Shown: piece after piece, positions 1 to 8,559 of the stretch
How positions within the stretch are numbered: position 1 is the stretch's first letter
Layout: every line of letters starts with the position of its first letter
NCBI GenBank assembly: GCA_041905795.1
Contig: JAYRKL010000015.1
Coordinates: 1-64,000, forward strand
Direction: 5' to 3'
Length of the DNA stretch: 64,000 bases
Source of the DNA: SHVO01 sp041905795
GTDB taxonomy: Bacteria; Pseudomonadota; Alphaproteobacteria; Rhodospirillales; Rhodospirillaceae
Position numbers and translations under genes: made by a program
Notes under the pieces: model-generated
What the model was told of the DNA's origin: nothing
What the model saw: only the letters and a program-made list of their open reading frames with translations
Database searches by the model: none

Positions 1-347
1 AGCAGGCGCGCGGGTTCGGTCTTGCTGGCGTTCTCGCCGATACTGTGGCGGTCGCCGGGGTTCTCGGTGAAGCTCTCGCCGACGTGGTAGACCTTCACCG
101 GACCGTCGTTGATCTGGCTGCGCACGGCGCCCTCGAGCACGATGGCGGTGATGAACGCCGACTTGGCGTGGAAATGCGGCTGCGACTGCTGGCCGGGCGC
201 GAACTCCACCACCACGGCCTTGAGACTCTTGCCCGGCACGTTCGGCAGCACATGATCGAACGCCGACCCCGCCTTCCAGCCGCCTTCGGCGGCCTGCGCC
301 GCGCCCGCCGCCATCATCGCCGCCACGGCCGCCAATACTTTGATCAT
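1..347 (-). CDS. Secreted cupin-domain protein, C-terminus outside window
   Basis: The gene is read leftwards and runs off the left edge, so only about 115 N-terminal residues are visible. Residues 1-19 form a signal peptide (hydrophobic, ending AAQA). The body has cupin features: a QPHFH metal-site motif with histidines near 58 and 60, a following strand containing EGAVRSQI, and ENPGDRHSIG, the second conserved cupin motif. The start is an ATG at 347 preceded by GGGAGGG. Cupin proteins of this size are usually small periplasmic or cytoplasmic sensors or enzymes, and the substrate cannot be told here. Confidence 0.8.
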   Translation of the reverse strand, partial: MIKVLAAVAAMMAAGAAQAAEGGWKAGSAFDHVLPNVPGKSLKAVVVEFAPGQQSQPHFHAKSAFITAIVLEGAVRSQINDGPVKVYHVGESFTENPGDRHSIGENASKTEPARL

Positions 348-467
348 GAATCCCTCCCGGTTGAGGCTTAGCTTAACCCGATTTGGCCGGGGCGGAGAAG
401 TCTGCCCGGGGCTGGCCTGCGCGGGCCGATTTGTTAAGGTTGCAACAGGCACATCCCGGAGGACTCC

Positions 468-1046
468 ATGGGCAAAGGCAGGCTGGAAGCGTTCAGCGAC
501 GGGGTGATCGCGATCATCATCACGATCATGGTCCTGGAGATGAAAGTGCCCCACGGCGCGGACCTCGCCGCCATCGCGCCCCTCGCTCCAGTGCTGGTGA
601 GCTATATCCTCAGCTTCATCTACGTCGGCATCTACTGGAACAACCACCATCACCTGCTGCACGCCACGGGGAAAGTGACCGGCGGGGTGCTGTGGGCCAA
701 CCTGCACCTGCTGTTCTGGCTGTCCTTGTTCCCGTTCGTCACCGGCTGGGTGGGCGAGAACCATTTCGCGGCCCTGCCGCTGGCGCTGTATGGGGCGGTG
801 CTGCTGATGGCGGCCATCGCCTATTACATCCTGCAGCGGACCATCATCGCCGGCGGCCACGGCGACTCCCTGGTGGCCCAGGCGCTGGGCCGCGATTGGA
901 AAGGCAAGCTCTCGCCGGTGGCCTATACCGCCGCCATCATCGCGACGTTCTTCGCACCCTGGATCGCGGAAGCGCTCTACGTGCTGGTGGCCCTGATCTG
1001 GCTGGTGCCGGACCGAAGAATGGAAAAAGTATTGGGCGTGAAATAA
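468..1046 (+). CDS. TMEM175/DUF1211-family integral membrane protein (putative K+ channel)
   Basis: The protein is 192 aa and almost entirely hydrophobic, with about six transmembrane segments. It begins MGKGRLEAFSDGV; Arg5 and the FSDG motif at 9-12 at the start of TM1 are the signature of bacterial TMEM175 (DUF1211) proteins, which form tetrameric potassium-conducting channels. A polar WNNHHHLLHA segment precedes TM3, as in the family. The length fits the single-repeat bacterial form. The start is an ATG with GGAGG seven bases upstream. The gene stands alone and is followed by a strong terminator. The family assignment is firm; the conducted ion is inferred from the family. Confidence 0.88.
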   Translation: MGKGRLEAFSDGVIAIIITIMVLEMKVPHGADLAAIAPLAPVLVSYILSFIYVGIYWNNHHHLLHATGKVTGGVLWANLHLLFWLSLFPFVTGWVGENHFAALPLALYGAVLLMAAIAYYILQRTIIAGGHGDSLVAQALGRDWKGKLSPVAYTAAIIATFFAPWIAEALYVLVALIWLVPDRRMEKVLGVK

Positions 1047-1047
1047 C

Positions 1048-1080
1048 AAAACGGCGGGCCTTTTCAGGGGCCCGCCGTTT
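1048..1080. terminator. Bidirectional intrinsic terminator
   Basis: A perfect 10-bp GC-rich stem (1051-1060 with 1069-1078) has an eight-base loop and is flanked by A-runs on the left and T-runs on the right. It can therefore end transcription of the TMEM175 gene on the plus strand and the convergent DUF6491 gene on the minus strand. Confidence 0.85.
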
Positions 1081-1101
1081 CCACACAGACGAACGTGAGC
1101 C

Positions 1102-1500
1102 TTAGCCGCGATAGCCCGGGTGGTTGCGCACACTGGGCACGCCGCGGATCTGCTGCACCGACTGCACCTTGCAGCGCGCGCCGCCGGCGCTGATCCAGCT
1201 GAAGCGGTCGAAGGTGCCGGCGCCGTCCGAGGGCAGGAAGCGCACGCGATCGGTGAATTCCAGGCCGGCGCACGGGCCCATCAGTTCCACCCGGTACCAG
1301 CGGCGAGAACCGTCCTGCACGAACAGGGAATCGTCGCGGTCGGTGCGCCAGTCGCGGATGCCGCCGTATTGCACGAACGGAATGCGGGCCTCCTGCACGC
1401 GGGAGCCGCGGTCCTGCGCCAGCGCGGCGCTATGCACCGCACCGCCAAAGAGACCGCCGGCCAGGCCCAGGGCGGCCAGGGGCAGAAGCGCTTTTTTCAT
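1102..1500 (-). CDS. Secreted DUF6491-family protein
   Basis: The product is 132 aa. The ATG at 1500 is chosen because AGGAGA lies just upstream and the protein then begins with a signal peptide (MKKALLPLAALGLAGG, cleavage near residue 28). The mature part has the DUF6491 pattern: RIPFVQYGGIRDW, LFVQDGSRRWYRVEL, a conserved CAGLEF, and a C-terminal GGARCKVQSV. The two cysteines could form a disulfide in the periplasm. DUF6491 proteins are small exported proteins of unknown function. The reading frame extends upstream to 1530, but those residues would precede the signal peptide and lack a ribosome site. Confidence 0.75.
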   Translation of the reverse strand: MKKALLPLAALGLAGGLFGGAVHSAALAQDRGSRVQEARIPFVQYGGIRDWRTDRDDSLFVQDGSRRWYRVELMGPCAGLEFTDRVRFLPSDGAGTFDRFSWISAGGARCKVQSVQQIRGVPSVRNHPGYRG

Positions 1501-1668
1501 GGTGTGTCTCCTCATTCTGGCGCCCGGCACCGTCCTTGTCCGGCGGCGCGGGCCGGGGTCGCATACCTGTCTGTCTAACGCCGCGAACCGGCGGAAATGT
1601 GCCCGGAACCCGCCGCAAATAAGGCGTTTGCGATACAGGCCTGTAACGACACCCCAGCGGCGGAGATA

Positions 1669-1705
1669 AAACTCGATATATGTTGACTTTAAACTCGATA
1701 TATGT
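1669..1705. promoter_or_regulatory. Direct repeat upstream of PadR gene, candidate operator
   Basis: The 15-base sequence AAACTCGATATATGT occurs exactly twice, at 1669-1683 and 1691-1705 (period 22 bp, about two helical turns). It ends 12 bp before the PadR start codon. PadR regulators often autoregulate through TCGATATA-like sites, so this is a plausible autoregulatory operator. That role is inferred. Confidence 0.55.
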
Positions 1706-1717
1706 CGTATTTACCCC

Positions 1718-2044
1718 ATGGCAAAAACTGACATCTCGAAAAACGAACGGCGCCGGCCCAACATGTCCAAGCCCACGCGGGCGCTGCTGGCCGAGCTGCT
1801 GGACGACCCCATGGCCTGGCGTCACGGCTACGACATTTCCAAGGACACAGGCATCAAGGCGGGCACGCTTTACCCGCTGCTGATGCGCCTCTCCGACATG
1901 AGCCTCCTGGCGTCCAAGTGGACGGCGCCGGAACAGCCCGGCCGCCCGCCGCGCCATATGTACCGCCTGACCGCCGGCGGCCTTGCGCTGGCCCGCGAGG
2001 TCGCCGCCGAAACCGCGGGCGGCTTTGAAAGAGCGCCGGCATGA
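1718..2044 (+). CDS. PadR-family transcriptional regulator
   Basis: The product is a 108-aa winged-helix protein. After about 15 basic residues it has RALLAELLDDPMAWRHGYDISKDTGIKAG, then TLYPLLMRLSDMSLL and a wing ending in MYRLTAGGLALA, which are the hallmarks of the PadR N-terminal domain. It lacks the long C-terminal dimerisation domain, so it belongs to the short PadR subgroup. Its stop overlaps the next start by four bases (ATGA), indicating translational coupling. The upstream direct repeat suggests autoregulation. No good ribosome site is seen, so the start could be the downstream ATG at 1763. Confidence 0.85.
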   Translation: MAKTDISKNERRRPNMSKPTRALLAELLDDPMAWRHGYDISKDTGIKAGTLYPLLMRLSDMSLLASKWTAPEQPGRPPRHMYRLTAGGLALAREVAAETAGGFERAPA

Positions 2045-3009
2045 GCCCCCTCGCCCGCCGCATCGCCCATATCCTCGCCGGCCACGCCGCGCGCCGGTTG
2101 CCGGAAGCCCGCGCCGCCTGGGGCGATCCCATGCGCGCCGAAGTTGATGCCATCGAGAACGACCTCGCCGCCCTGCACTGGGCCGCGGGCTGCCTGATTG
2201 CCACCTATGGGGAAAGGACAACATTCATGAAAACAATCTCGCTCGCACCGCTGTTTGGAACCCTGGGACTTACCGTCGTTGTGTTTGGAGGTTTCATTCT
2301 CTCCGGTGGTCCGATGTACATCATCGCCGAAGCCTTCCCGACCCTCTTCATAACCATCGCCCTCGGTGCTATTGCCGACACCAGTATTCTTTCGAGCAAC
2401 GGCGGTCCTGGCGTATTCACGAGCCTTGGCAGGGCGTTTCGTGGCCGGCGCTTCCACGCCACGGATTACGAAGCTCTGGCTGACATGCTCGGCGGCATCC
2501 TCGCCGGCAAACAGGCGGTGACCCGCACCGATCCCGCTGCCTGCCTGCTCGCCGATGCGAAACTGCTCATGGACCGATCCGCCGACAGCACCCCGGCGGA
2601 CGTCGCGCCAGTCGATCTGCTGCTGCAAGGGCGCATCGCCACGGTGATCGCCGGCGAACGGCGCGGCGTCGATGTATTGGAGTTGCTTGCACGTTGTCTG
2701 CTGTGGTTCAGCGCCATGGCATTTGTCCTGGGGCTCACCAAGATCCTGCAAGAGGTCGGGCATGCGCCGGACAACATCCTTGCCCTTATGCTGGCACATG
2801 CCGTCGTGGCGCCTCTGCTCGGCATATTCCTCGCGGCTGGGATCGTATTCCCACTCAGCCGGCGCCTGGAAGCCGGTGCCAGTGACGACGCCAACATCTA
2901 CAGCGTCATCCGCACCGCCGTGCTGACACGCCTGACCGGCGTGGACGCCGCAACCGCTGTGCGCATCGCTTGCGGCGGCCTACCCGCCGATCTGCGCGGC
3001 AGCCTTTAG
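2041..3009 (+). CDS. PadR-partner N-terminal segment fused to MotA-like membrane protein
   Basis: The product is 322 aa. Residues 1-62 (ending ALHWAAGCLIATYGER) resemble the short proteins often encoded beside short PadR regulators. From about residue 63 the sequence resembles the MotA/TolQ/ExbB superfamily: TM1 with VVVFGGFILSGG, a second hydrophobic helix, a long polar loop (about 115-215), and a C-terminal helix pair FSAMAFVLGLTKIL and APLLGIFLAAGIVFPLSRRLE. Those match MotA TM3-TM4, including the TM4 proline, but the MotA TM3 proline position is leucine, so ion conduction is doubtful. No MotB-like gene lies nearby. An internal ATG at 2227 could start a stand-alone MotA-like protein. The superfamily relation is judged by eye. 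Confidence 0.6.
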   Translation: MSPLARRIAHILAGHAARRLPEARAAWGDPMRAEVDAIENDLAALHWAAGCLIATYGERTTFMKTISLAPLFGTLGLTVVVFGGFILSGGPMYIIAEAFPTLFITIALGAIADTSILSSNGGPGVFTSLGRAFRGRRFHATDYEALADMLGGILAGKQAVTRTDPAACLLADAKLLMDRSADSTPADVAPVDLLLQGRIATVIAGERRGVDVLELLARCLLWFSAMAFVLGLTKILQEVGHAPDNILALMLAHAVVAPLLGIFLAAGIVFPLSRRLEAGASDDANIYSVIRTAVLTRLTGVDAATAVRIACGGLPADLRGSL

Positions 3010-3098
3010 CTTATCCAATTATTCGATATCGCCGCGCGATTCCGGTATGTGCTGGCCCTCCTCCCCGCTGCTACTCTGACGGCGGGGAGGACGCCGCC

Positions 3099-4511
3099 AT
3101 GACATCACGCCTGACGCGCCGCACCGTTCTTGGAGCCGCCGCGGCCTTCGGCGCGGCGCCGGTGCTGGCGCAGACCCGCGCCGCGCCGCCCAACATCGTT
3201 TTCATCATGGCGGACGACCTGGGCTACGCCGACCTCGCCTGTTATGGCCGGCCGGACATCAAGACTCCGCATATCGACGGCCTCGCCGCGCGCGGCGTAC
3301 GCTTCCTCCAGGCCTACGCCAACTCGCCGGTATGTTCGGCCACCCGCACCGGGCTGATCACCGGACGCTACCAGTACCGGTTGCGCCTGGGCCTCGAGGA
3401 ACCGCTGCTCAACCCGCGCGAGGACGTGGGCCTGCCGCCGGAGCATCCCACCCTGCCTTCGCTGCTGAAGAAAGCCGGTTACCAGACCATGCTGATCGGC
3501 AAGTGGCACCTGGGGATGCTGCCCAAGTTCGGGCCCGAGAAAAGCGGCTATGACCACTTCTATGGCTTCCGCGGCGGCGCGGTGGACTACTACACCCATC
3601 TCGCATCCAACCGGAAACCCGACCTGTGGGACGGGCCCACGCCCGTCGACCAGGCGGGCTACCTGACCGAATTGCTGGGCGACCGTGCGGTGGCCGCCGT
3701 CGACGCCTTCGCCAAGACGAAAAAACCGTTCCTGCTCTCCTTGCATTTCAGCGCACCCCACTGGCCGTGGGAGGCGCCCGGCGACACCGCCGAGTCCGAG
3801 CGGTTGCGCGAAAAGTCCCTGTTCCACTTCGACGGCGGCACCCAGGCCACCTATCGCCGCATGGTGGAATCGCTCGACGAACAGGTCGGCCGCGTCCTGG
3901 CGGCGCTTGACGCGGCGGCCTTGACGCAAAACACCATCATCGTGTTCACCAGCGACAACGGCGGCGAGCGCTTCTCCAACACCTGGCCGTTTACCGGCCG
4001 CAAGACCGAGCTTTTGGAAGGCGGCCTGCGCATTCCCGCCATCGTCTCCTGGCCGCAACGCCTGCCCCGGGGTGCTACCACCGATCAGGTGGCCATCAGC
4101 ATGGACTGGATGCCGACCCTGCTCGCCGCCGCCGGAACCGGGCCCGACCCCAAGTACCCCGCCGACGGCATCGATTTGATCCCGGCGATCGCCGGCGCGC
4201 CGGTCCCGCGCAAGCTGTTCTGGCGCTACAAGACCAACGCCCAGCGCGCCATGCGCGACGGCGATTTCAAATTCCTCAAGATCATGGACAACACCTTCCT
4301 GTTCAATGTCGCCGACGATCCCATGGAACGCGCCAACCTCAAGGAGCGGCGCAAGGATGTTTATGACCGCATGACCGCCGAATGGCGGGCGTGGAACGCC
4401 GGCATGCTGCCGGAGATCGATGACAGCTATGTGGAGAATTTCTCCGCCGACCAGCTCGCCGATCACATCGGCAGCAAGAAACCCGACACCAAGGCCGACC
4501 CCTCGAACTGA
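3099..4511 (+). CDS. Tat-exported type I sulfatase
   Basis: The product is 470 aa. The ATG at 3099 is chosen because it follows GGGGAGG and opens a twin-arginine signal (TRRTVLGAAAAFGAAPVLA). The mature enzyme starts with NIVFIMADDLGYAD (metal-binding Asp39-Asp40). Cys79 in VCSATRTGLITGR is the residue converted to formylglycine in the C-x-[PA]-x-R motif. TSDNGG and GRKTELLEGG later supply metal and sulfate ligands. The enzyme should hydrolyse sulfate esters in the periplasm, releasing sulfate. The substrate is unknown, and activity requires a formylglycine-generating system not seen in this window. The gene stands alone. Confidence 0.9.
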   Translation: MTSRLTRRTVLGAAAAFGAAPVLAQTRAAPPNIVFIMADDLGYADLACYGRPDIKTPHIDGLAARGVRFLQAYANSPVCSATRTGLITGRYQYRLRLGLEEPLLNPREDVGLPPEHPTLPSLLKKAGYQTMLIGKWHLGMLPKFGPEKSGYDHFYGFRGGAVDYYTHLASNRKPDLWDGPTPVDQAGYLTELLGDRAVAAVDAFAKTKKPFLLSLHFSAPHWPWEAPGDTAESERLREKSLFHFDGGTQATYRRMVESLDEQVGRVLAALDAAALTQNTIIVFTSDNGGERFSNTWPFTGRKTELLEGGLRIPAIVSWPQRLPRGATTDQVAISMDWMPTLLAAAGTGPDPKYPADGIDLIPAIAGAPVPRKLFWRYKTNAQRAMRDGDFKFLKIMDNTFLFNVADDPMERANLKERRKDVYDRMTAEWRAWNAGMLPEIDDSYVENFSADQLADHIGSKKPDTKADPSN

Positions 4512-4657
4512 CCGTTGTGTAACGGCCGCGGCGCGCACGGCGACCCTGGATTAAGAACGCTTCTTCCGGGTCATTGCTGCGCATACATTCTTTGCGCATA
4601 TATGAACGAAAACGTGGGCTATACTCCCGCGCATTCAGCGCACCCGAGGAGAAAGCC

Positions 4658-5950
4658 ATGCCGACCACGTCCAAGCATCCCGAAACCATCTCCCTGCACG
4701 CGGGCTACCGCGCGGATGCGGTCACCAATTCCGTGGCGGTACCGATCTACCAGACCACCTCCTACCAGTTCAACTCCACCGAGCACGCGGGCAACCTGTT
4801 CGCGCTCAAGGAATTCGGGAATATCTACACCCGCATCATGAACCCGACCCAGGCGGTGCTCGAGGAACGCATCGCCGCGCTCGAGGGCGGCGTCGCGGCG
4901 CTGGCCCTGTCGTCGGGCCAGGCGGCCTCGCTGTTCGCGGTGCAGAACATCACCCATGCCGGCGACAATATGGTGTGCTCGACCGACATCTACGGCGGCA
5001 CCTGGAACCTGTTCGCCAACACCCTCAAGACCATGGGCATCGAATGCCGCTTCGTCGACCCGTCGGACCCCGAGAACTTCCGCCGCGCCACCGACGCTAA
5101 AACCCGCTGCTACTACGGCGAGACCCTGCCCAATCCCAAACTCAATGTCTTCCCCATCGCCGAGGTGGCGAAGGTCGGCAACAGCCTGGGTGTGCCGCTG
5201 ATCATGGACAACACCGCCGCCCCGGTCCTATGCCGGCCGCTGGCGCACGGGGCCTCCATCGTCATGCACTCCACCACCAAATATATCGGCGGCCACGGCA
5301 CTTCCATCGGCGGCATCATCGTCGACGGCGGCACCTTCGACTGGGAGAAGAACGCCGCCCGCTTCCCCATGCTCAACACCCCCGACCCCAGCTATCACGG
5401 TGCGGTCTGGACCCAGGCCGTGAAACCCCTGGGCCCCATCGCCTATATCATCAAGGCGCGCGTCACCTTGCTCCGCGACATCGGCGCGGCCATGGCGCCG
5501 TTCAACGCCTTCATGTTCATACAAGGGCTGGAGACCCTGGCCTTGCGCATCCGCCAGCAGTGCGCCAATGCGGCCATTGTGGCGGACTTCCTCGCCAAGC
5601 ATCCGAAAGTGACGGGGGTGATCTATCCCTCACAGCAGACCGGCGAGTTCAAGCGCCGCGCCGACACCTATCTCAAGGGCGGGCACGGCGCGCTGCTGGG
5701 CTTCGAACTCAAGGGCGGCGCCGACGCCGGGCGTACGTTCATCGACAGCCTGAAGATGTTCTATCACGTCGCCAATATCGGCGACGTGCGCAGCCTGGCC
5801 ATCCATCCCGCCTCGACCACCCACTCGCAGCTCTCTCCCGCGGAACAGGCCAAGGCCGGCGTCACCCCCGGCTACGTGCGGCTGTCCCTGGGCATCGAGC
5901 ATATCGACGACATCCTCGGAGACCTGGAGCAGGCGTTGAAAGCAGTCTAG
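4658..5950 (+). CDS. metY: O-acetylhomoserine aminocarboxypropyltransferase (sulfhydrylase)
   Basis: The 430-aa PLP enzyme belongs to the Cys/Met metabolism family. It begins ETISLHAGYRAD, then VPIYQTTSYQFNS, the signature opening of O-acetylhomoserine sulfhydrylases. PLP-binding Lys208 lies in HSTTKYIGGHG, and the C-terminal substrate loop reads IHPASTTHSQL. It condenses O-acetylhomoserine with sulfide to make homocysteine (direct sulfhydrylation route to methionine). The start is an ATG at 4658 after GAGGAGAAAG; the open frame extends further upstream but lacks a ribosome site. A second Cys/Met enzyme and the sulfite reductase genes lie 5-10 kb away, so the window has both sulfide-producing and sulfide-fixing steps. 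Confidence 0.9.
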   Translation: MPTTSKHPETISLHAGYRADAVTNSVAVPIYQTTSYQFNSTEHAGNLFALKEFGNIYTRIMNPTQAVLEERIAALEGGVAALALSSGQAASLFAVQNITHAGDNMVCSTDIYGGTWNLFANTLKTMGIECRFVDPSDPENFRRATDAKTRCYYGETLPNPKLNVFPIAEVAKVGNSLGVPLIMDNTAAPVLCRPLAHGASIVMHSTTKYIGGHGTSIGGIIVDGGTFDWEKNAARFPMLNTPDPSYHGAVWTQAVKPLGPIAYIIKARVTLLRDIGAAMAPFNAFMFIQGLETLALRIRQQCANAAIVADFLAKHPKVTGVIYPSQQTGEFKRRADTYLKGGHGALLGFELKGGADAGRTFIDSLKMFYHVANIGDVRSLAIHPASTTHSQLSPAEQAKAGVTPGYVRLSLGIEHIDDILGDLEQALKAV

Positions 5951-5989
5951 CCGCCCAAGCGTCACCCCGGACGCGAGCGGCTTTGCGGC

Positions 5990-7447
5990 CTATTCCGCCG
6001 CCGCTTGCCGCGGCGGCGGCTGGGACTGAGACAAGGACTGGGCGGACGGCGGCATCGTCGCCCCGTCCACGCCCGGGAACGTCACGCTCACCAAGGTGCC
6101 TTTGCCGCTGGCGGGCGTGGCGATGCTGAGCTGCGCATTGTGACGCGCGGCAATCTCCGCGGCGATGGAAAGGCCGAGACCGCTGCCGCCGGCGGGGCTG
6201 GTGGACATGCGATAGAACCTTTCCGTCACATGCACGCGTTCGGCATCGGGGATGCCCGGACCGTCGTCCTCCACCGCGATCGATACCGGCGCGCGCGCCA
6301 CATGCACGGTCACCATGCCGCCGACACGGCCGTAACGGATGGCGTTGTCGACCAGGTTGGCGAGCAGTTCCCGCAGCAACTGGGGTTCGGCCTTGATCCA
6401 GACGCCCGCGGCCGGCCCGTCGTAGCCCAGGTCGATGGACTTGGCGATGGCCGCGTCCATCAAAGGCTCGAGCGCGTCGCGCACCAGCACCGCCAGGTCC
6501 AGGTCCTGCATCTCCAGGGTACGCGCCGGTTCGTGTTCGGCGCGGGCCAGGCTCAGCAACTGCTGGGTCATGTGCTTCAAGCGCGCCATCGCCTTCTGGA
6601 TGTCCGCCAGCGCCAGCGCCTGTTTGGCGGGATCGGCCTCGCGCAAGGCGCGCTGGGTCTGCACCTGCATGGTGGCGAGCGGCGTGCGCAGCTGGTGCGC
6701 GGCGTTGGCGACGAAGCGCCGCTGCGCCTCGGATGTGGCGGCGAGGCGCTTGATCAGCTGGTTGAGGGCCTTGACCAGCGGCACCACCTCGGCCGGCACG
6801 TCGGAGACTTCCGACACCGGCTCCAGGCGGTCGACGTCGAGATGCGCGAGGCGCTGCGACAGCGCGTCCAGGCTGCGCAGGGTGGTGGTGACCGTGAACC
6901 AGATCAGGGCGCTGGCCAGCAGCAGGAACCCGACCTCCAGCGGCAGCATCGCCACCATGATGTGGCGCACCACCGCGTCTCGTTTGGCCAGGGTCTCGGC
7001 CACGGTCACCGTGGCCGACTGGTCGCCGGCGCCGGTGGCGAAGATGGTGGCGGCGCGCACCGGGATGCCGTCCACGGTCGTGAGGAAGTAGTGCGGCCCC
7101 GGCTCGCGCGGGCCGCCGGCGATCTCGGGCGGCACCGGCACCGCGGCATTGCCGAAGATGCGCCCGGTGTGGTTGGCGATTTCGTAGTAGATGCGGTCGG
7201 TGTGGTCCCACTCGAACATCTGGACCGCCTCGTCGGGCAGGTCCATGACCACCTCGCCATCCGAATACCCCAGCTGCGAGGCCAGGGACATGGCCGAGTC
7301 ATACAGCCACTGGTCGTGCACCATGGCCGCGAAATAGCGCGCGGCCATGAACGACAGGCCGGCGCCCAGCAGCATCAGACCGAGCAGCGGCACCGATAGC
7401 CGGACGAGAAGCCGGCGTTTAAGGCTATCGGGCCGCAGTTCGATCAT
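5990..7447 (-). CDS. Sensor histidine kinase, TctE/QseC type
   Basis: The product is 485 aa. TM1 spans about residues 15-35, a periplasmic sensor domain follows to about 165, and TM2 (about 170-195) leads into HAMP. The dimerisation/phosphoacceptor box is ANAAHQLRTPLA. The ATPase domain contains NLVDNAIRYG (N box), EDDGPGIP (G1) and GGSGLGLSIA (G2). The upstream gene encodes its response regulator, with a 10-bp gap, so the pair forms an operon read leftwards. TctE-type kinases often sense organic acids, but the periplasmic domain here gives no clear ligand. The start is an ATG at 7447. Confidence 0.9.
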   Translation of the reverse strand: MIELRPDSLKRRLLVRLSVPLLGLMLLGAGLSFMAARYFAAMVHDQWLYDSAMSLASQLGYSDGEVVMDLPDEAVQMFEWDHTDRIYYEIANHTGRIFGNAAVPVPPEIAGGPREPGPHYFLTTVDGIPVRAATIFATGAGDQSATVTVAETLAKRDAVVRHIMVAMLPLEVGFLLLASALIWFTVTTTLRSLDALSQRLAHLDVDRLEPVSEVSDVPAEVVPLVKALNQLIKRLAATSEAQRRFVANAAHQLRTPLATMQVQTQRALREADPAKQALALADIQKAMARLKHMTQQLLSLARAEHEPARTLEMQDLDLAVLVRDALEPLMDAAIAKSIDLGYDGPAAGVWIKAEPQLLRELLANLVDNAIRYGRVGGMVTVHVARAPVSIAVEDDGPGIPDAERVHVTERFYRMSTSPAGGSGLGLSIAAEIAARHNAQLSIATPASGKGTLVSVTFPGVDGATMPPSAQSLSQSQPPPRQAAAE

Positions 7448-7457
7448 CTTGCTCCGT

Positions 7458-8153
7458 TCAAGCCGGGATGGCGGCGTCTTCGTTGAGTTCGAGTCTGTAG
7501 CCCAGGCCGCGCAGCACCCGGATGCCAACGCCGGCGCCGGCGGCATCCAATTTCTTGCGGACGCGGCTGACGTAGACCTCGATCGCGGAAGTGCTGGCGT
7601 CGCTCTCCAGGTCATAGATCGAGCTGAAGATGTTTTCCTTGCTGACGATGCGCCCGGCCTTGGACAGCAGCGCCTCCAGCACCGCGATCTCGCGGGCGGT
7701 GAGCAGGAGCGGCTTGCCCTTCACGAACATCTGGCGCTCGCCGGCGTCGAAGCTGATGGAGCCGAAGCGCATCTGCTCGGCATCTCCGGCACGTGTGCGG
7801 CGCAAGAGCGCGCGCACGCGGGCTTCCAGTTCCATCAGCTCGAACGGCTTGCCCAGGTAGTCGTCGGCGCCGGCGTCGAGACCGTTGACGCGGTCCTTGA
7901 GGCCGTCGCGGGCGGTGAGGATCAGGACTGGGGCGCGCAGGCCCTTTTCGCGCATCTTCTTGAGCGCTTCGATCCCGTCGATGTCGGGCAGGCCGAGGTC
8001 GAGCACCACGACGTCGTAGCTGGAGCCGTCGCAGGCCGCGACCGCTTCGTTGCCGTTGGTGAGATGGGTCACGTCGTAGCCCGACTGGGCAAGCGAGGCG
8101 TTAAGGCCGCTGGCGAGATCGGAATCGTCTTCGATAAGGAGGAGATGCGACAC
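7458..8153 (-). CDS. OmpR/PhoB-family response regulator (TctD/QseB-like)
   Basis: The product is 231 aa. The receiver domain (1-120) has the acidic pair EDD at 8-10, the phosphorylation site in VVLDLGLPD, a conserved Thr in ILTAR and Lys in LGKPF. The winged-helix DNA-binding domain (130-225) includes LTAREIAVLEALL and VSRVRKKLDAAG. It pairs with the histidine kinase directly downstream. No target operator could be recognised nearby. Confidence 0.92.
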   Translation of the reverse strand: MSHLLLIEDDSDLASGLNASLAQSGYDVTHLTNGNEAVAACDGSSYDVVVLDLGLPDIDGIEALKKMREKGLRAPVLILTARDGLKDRVNGLDAGADDYLGKPFELMELEARVRALLRRTRAGDAEQMRFGSISFDAGERQMFVKGKPLLLTAREIAVLEALLSKAGRIVSKENIFSSIYDLESDASTSAIEVYVSRVRKKLDAAGAGVGIRVLRGLGYRLELNEDAAIPA

Positions 8154-8559
8154 GTGTGTTCACCCGAAGCAGGAGGGAGGGAACCGGCGTCGACTGCGGC
8201 TTGGCAGGATCTGCAAGCCGCGCGTCGGGCGCCGGAGGATGTAAGCCTTGAGTCTATATCAAAGCCATCGCCGCCCTCTCGCGTGACAAGATTACGCTAT
8301 CGATAGGTTGGCGGGCGAGAGAAAGCTTGGGGAAAGGACGTGGAATTACCCAAGGAAATCAGGGCCGGTGTCGCAAAAATATGTGTCGGCTTGGCGAAGG
8401 ACTCCGGCGGCTTCACGCCTGCATCAGATGTGCGACACTTTTCCGCCCACGGCCACCTCACCCAACCGACTCCCCGGTGCCGTGCCGGCAGCCGGACGGC
8501 GCCGCAAGCTGCTGCCTCGATACATAAGCGCCGTCCGGCGCTTTTGGTGCGCCGTGACG
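8154..8559. other. Gene-free stretch between the two-component system and the Rap1a-like gene
   Basis: About 400 bp carries no credible coding frame. It holds the presumed promoter of the response regulator gene. A hairpin with AAGCGCC arms at 8526-8545 followed by TTTT might act as a weak terminator. Nothing else was recognised. Confidence 0.5.
8526..8545. terminator. Candidate weak terminator hairpin
   Basis: A perfect 7-bp stem AAGCGCC/GGCGCTT has a GTCC loop and TTTT on the plus side. It sits just beyond the stop of the minus-strand gene ending at 8560, but the T-run is on the wrong strand for that gene, so the role is uncertain. Confidence 0.35.

Noticed and set aside
4512..4657. SAM riboswitch before metY
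   Set aside because: The leader was checked for SAM-II-like pairing; only a short hairpin (GACCCTGGA with TCCGGGTC) and a GCGCATA repeat were seen, not enough for a riboswitch.
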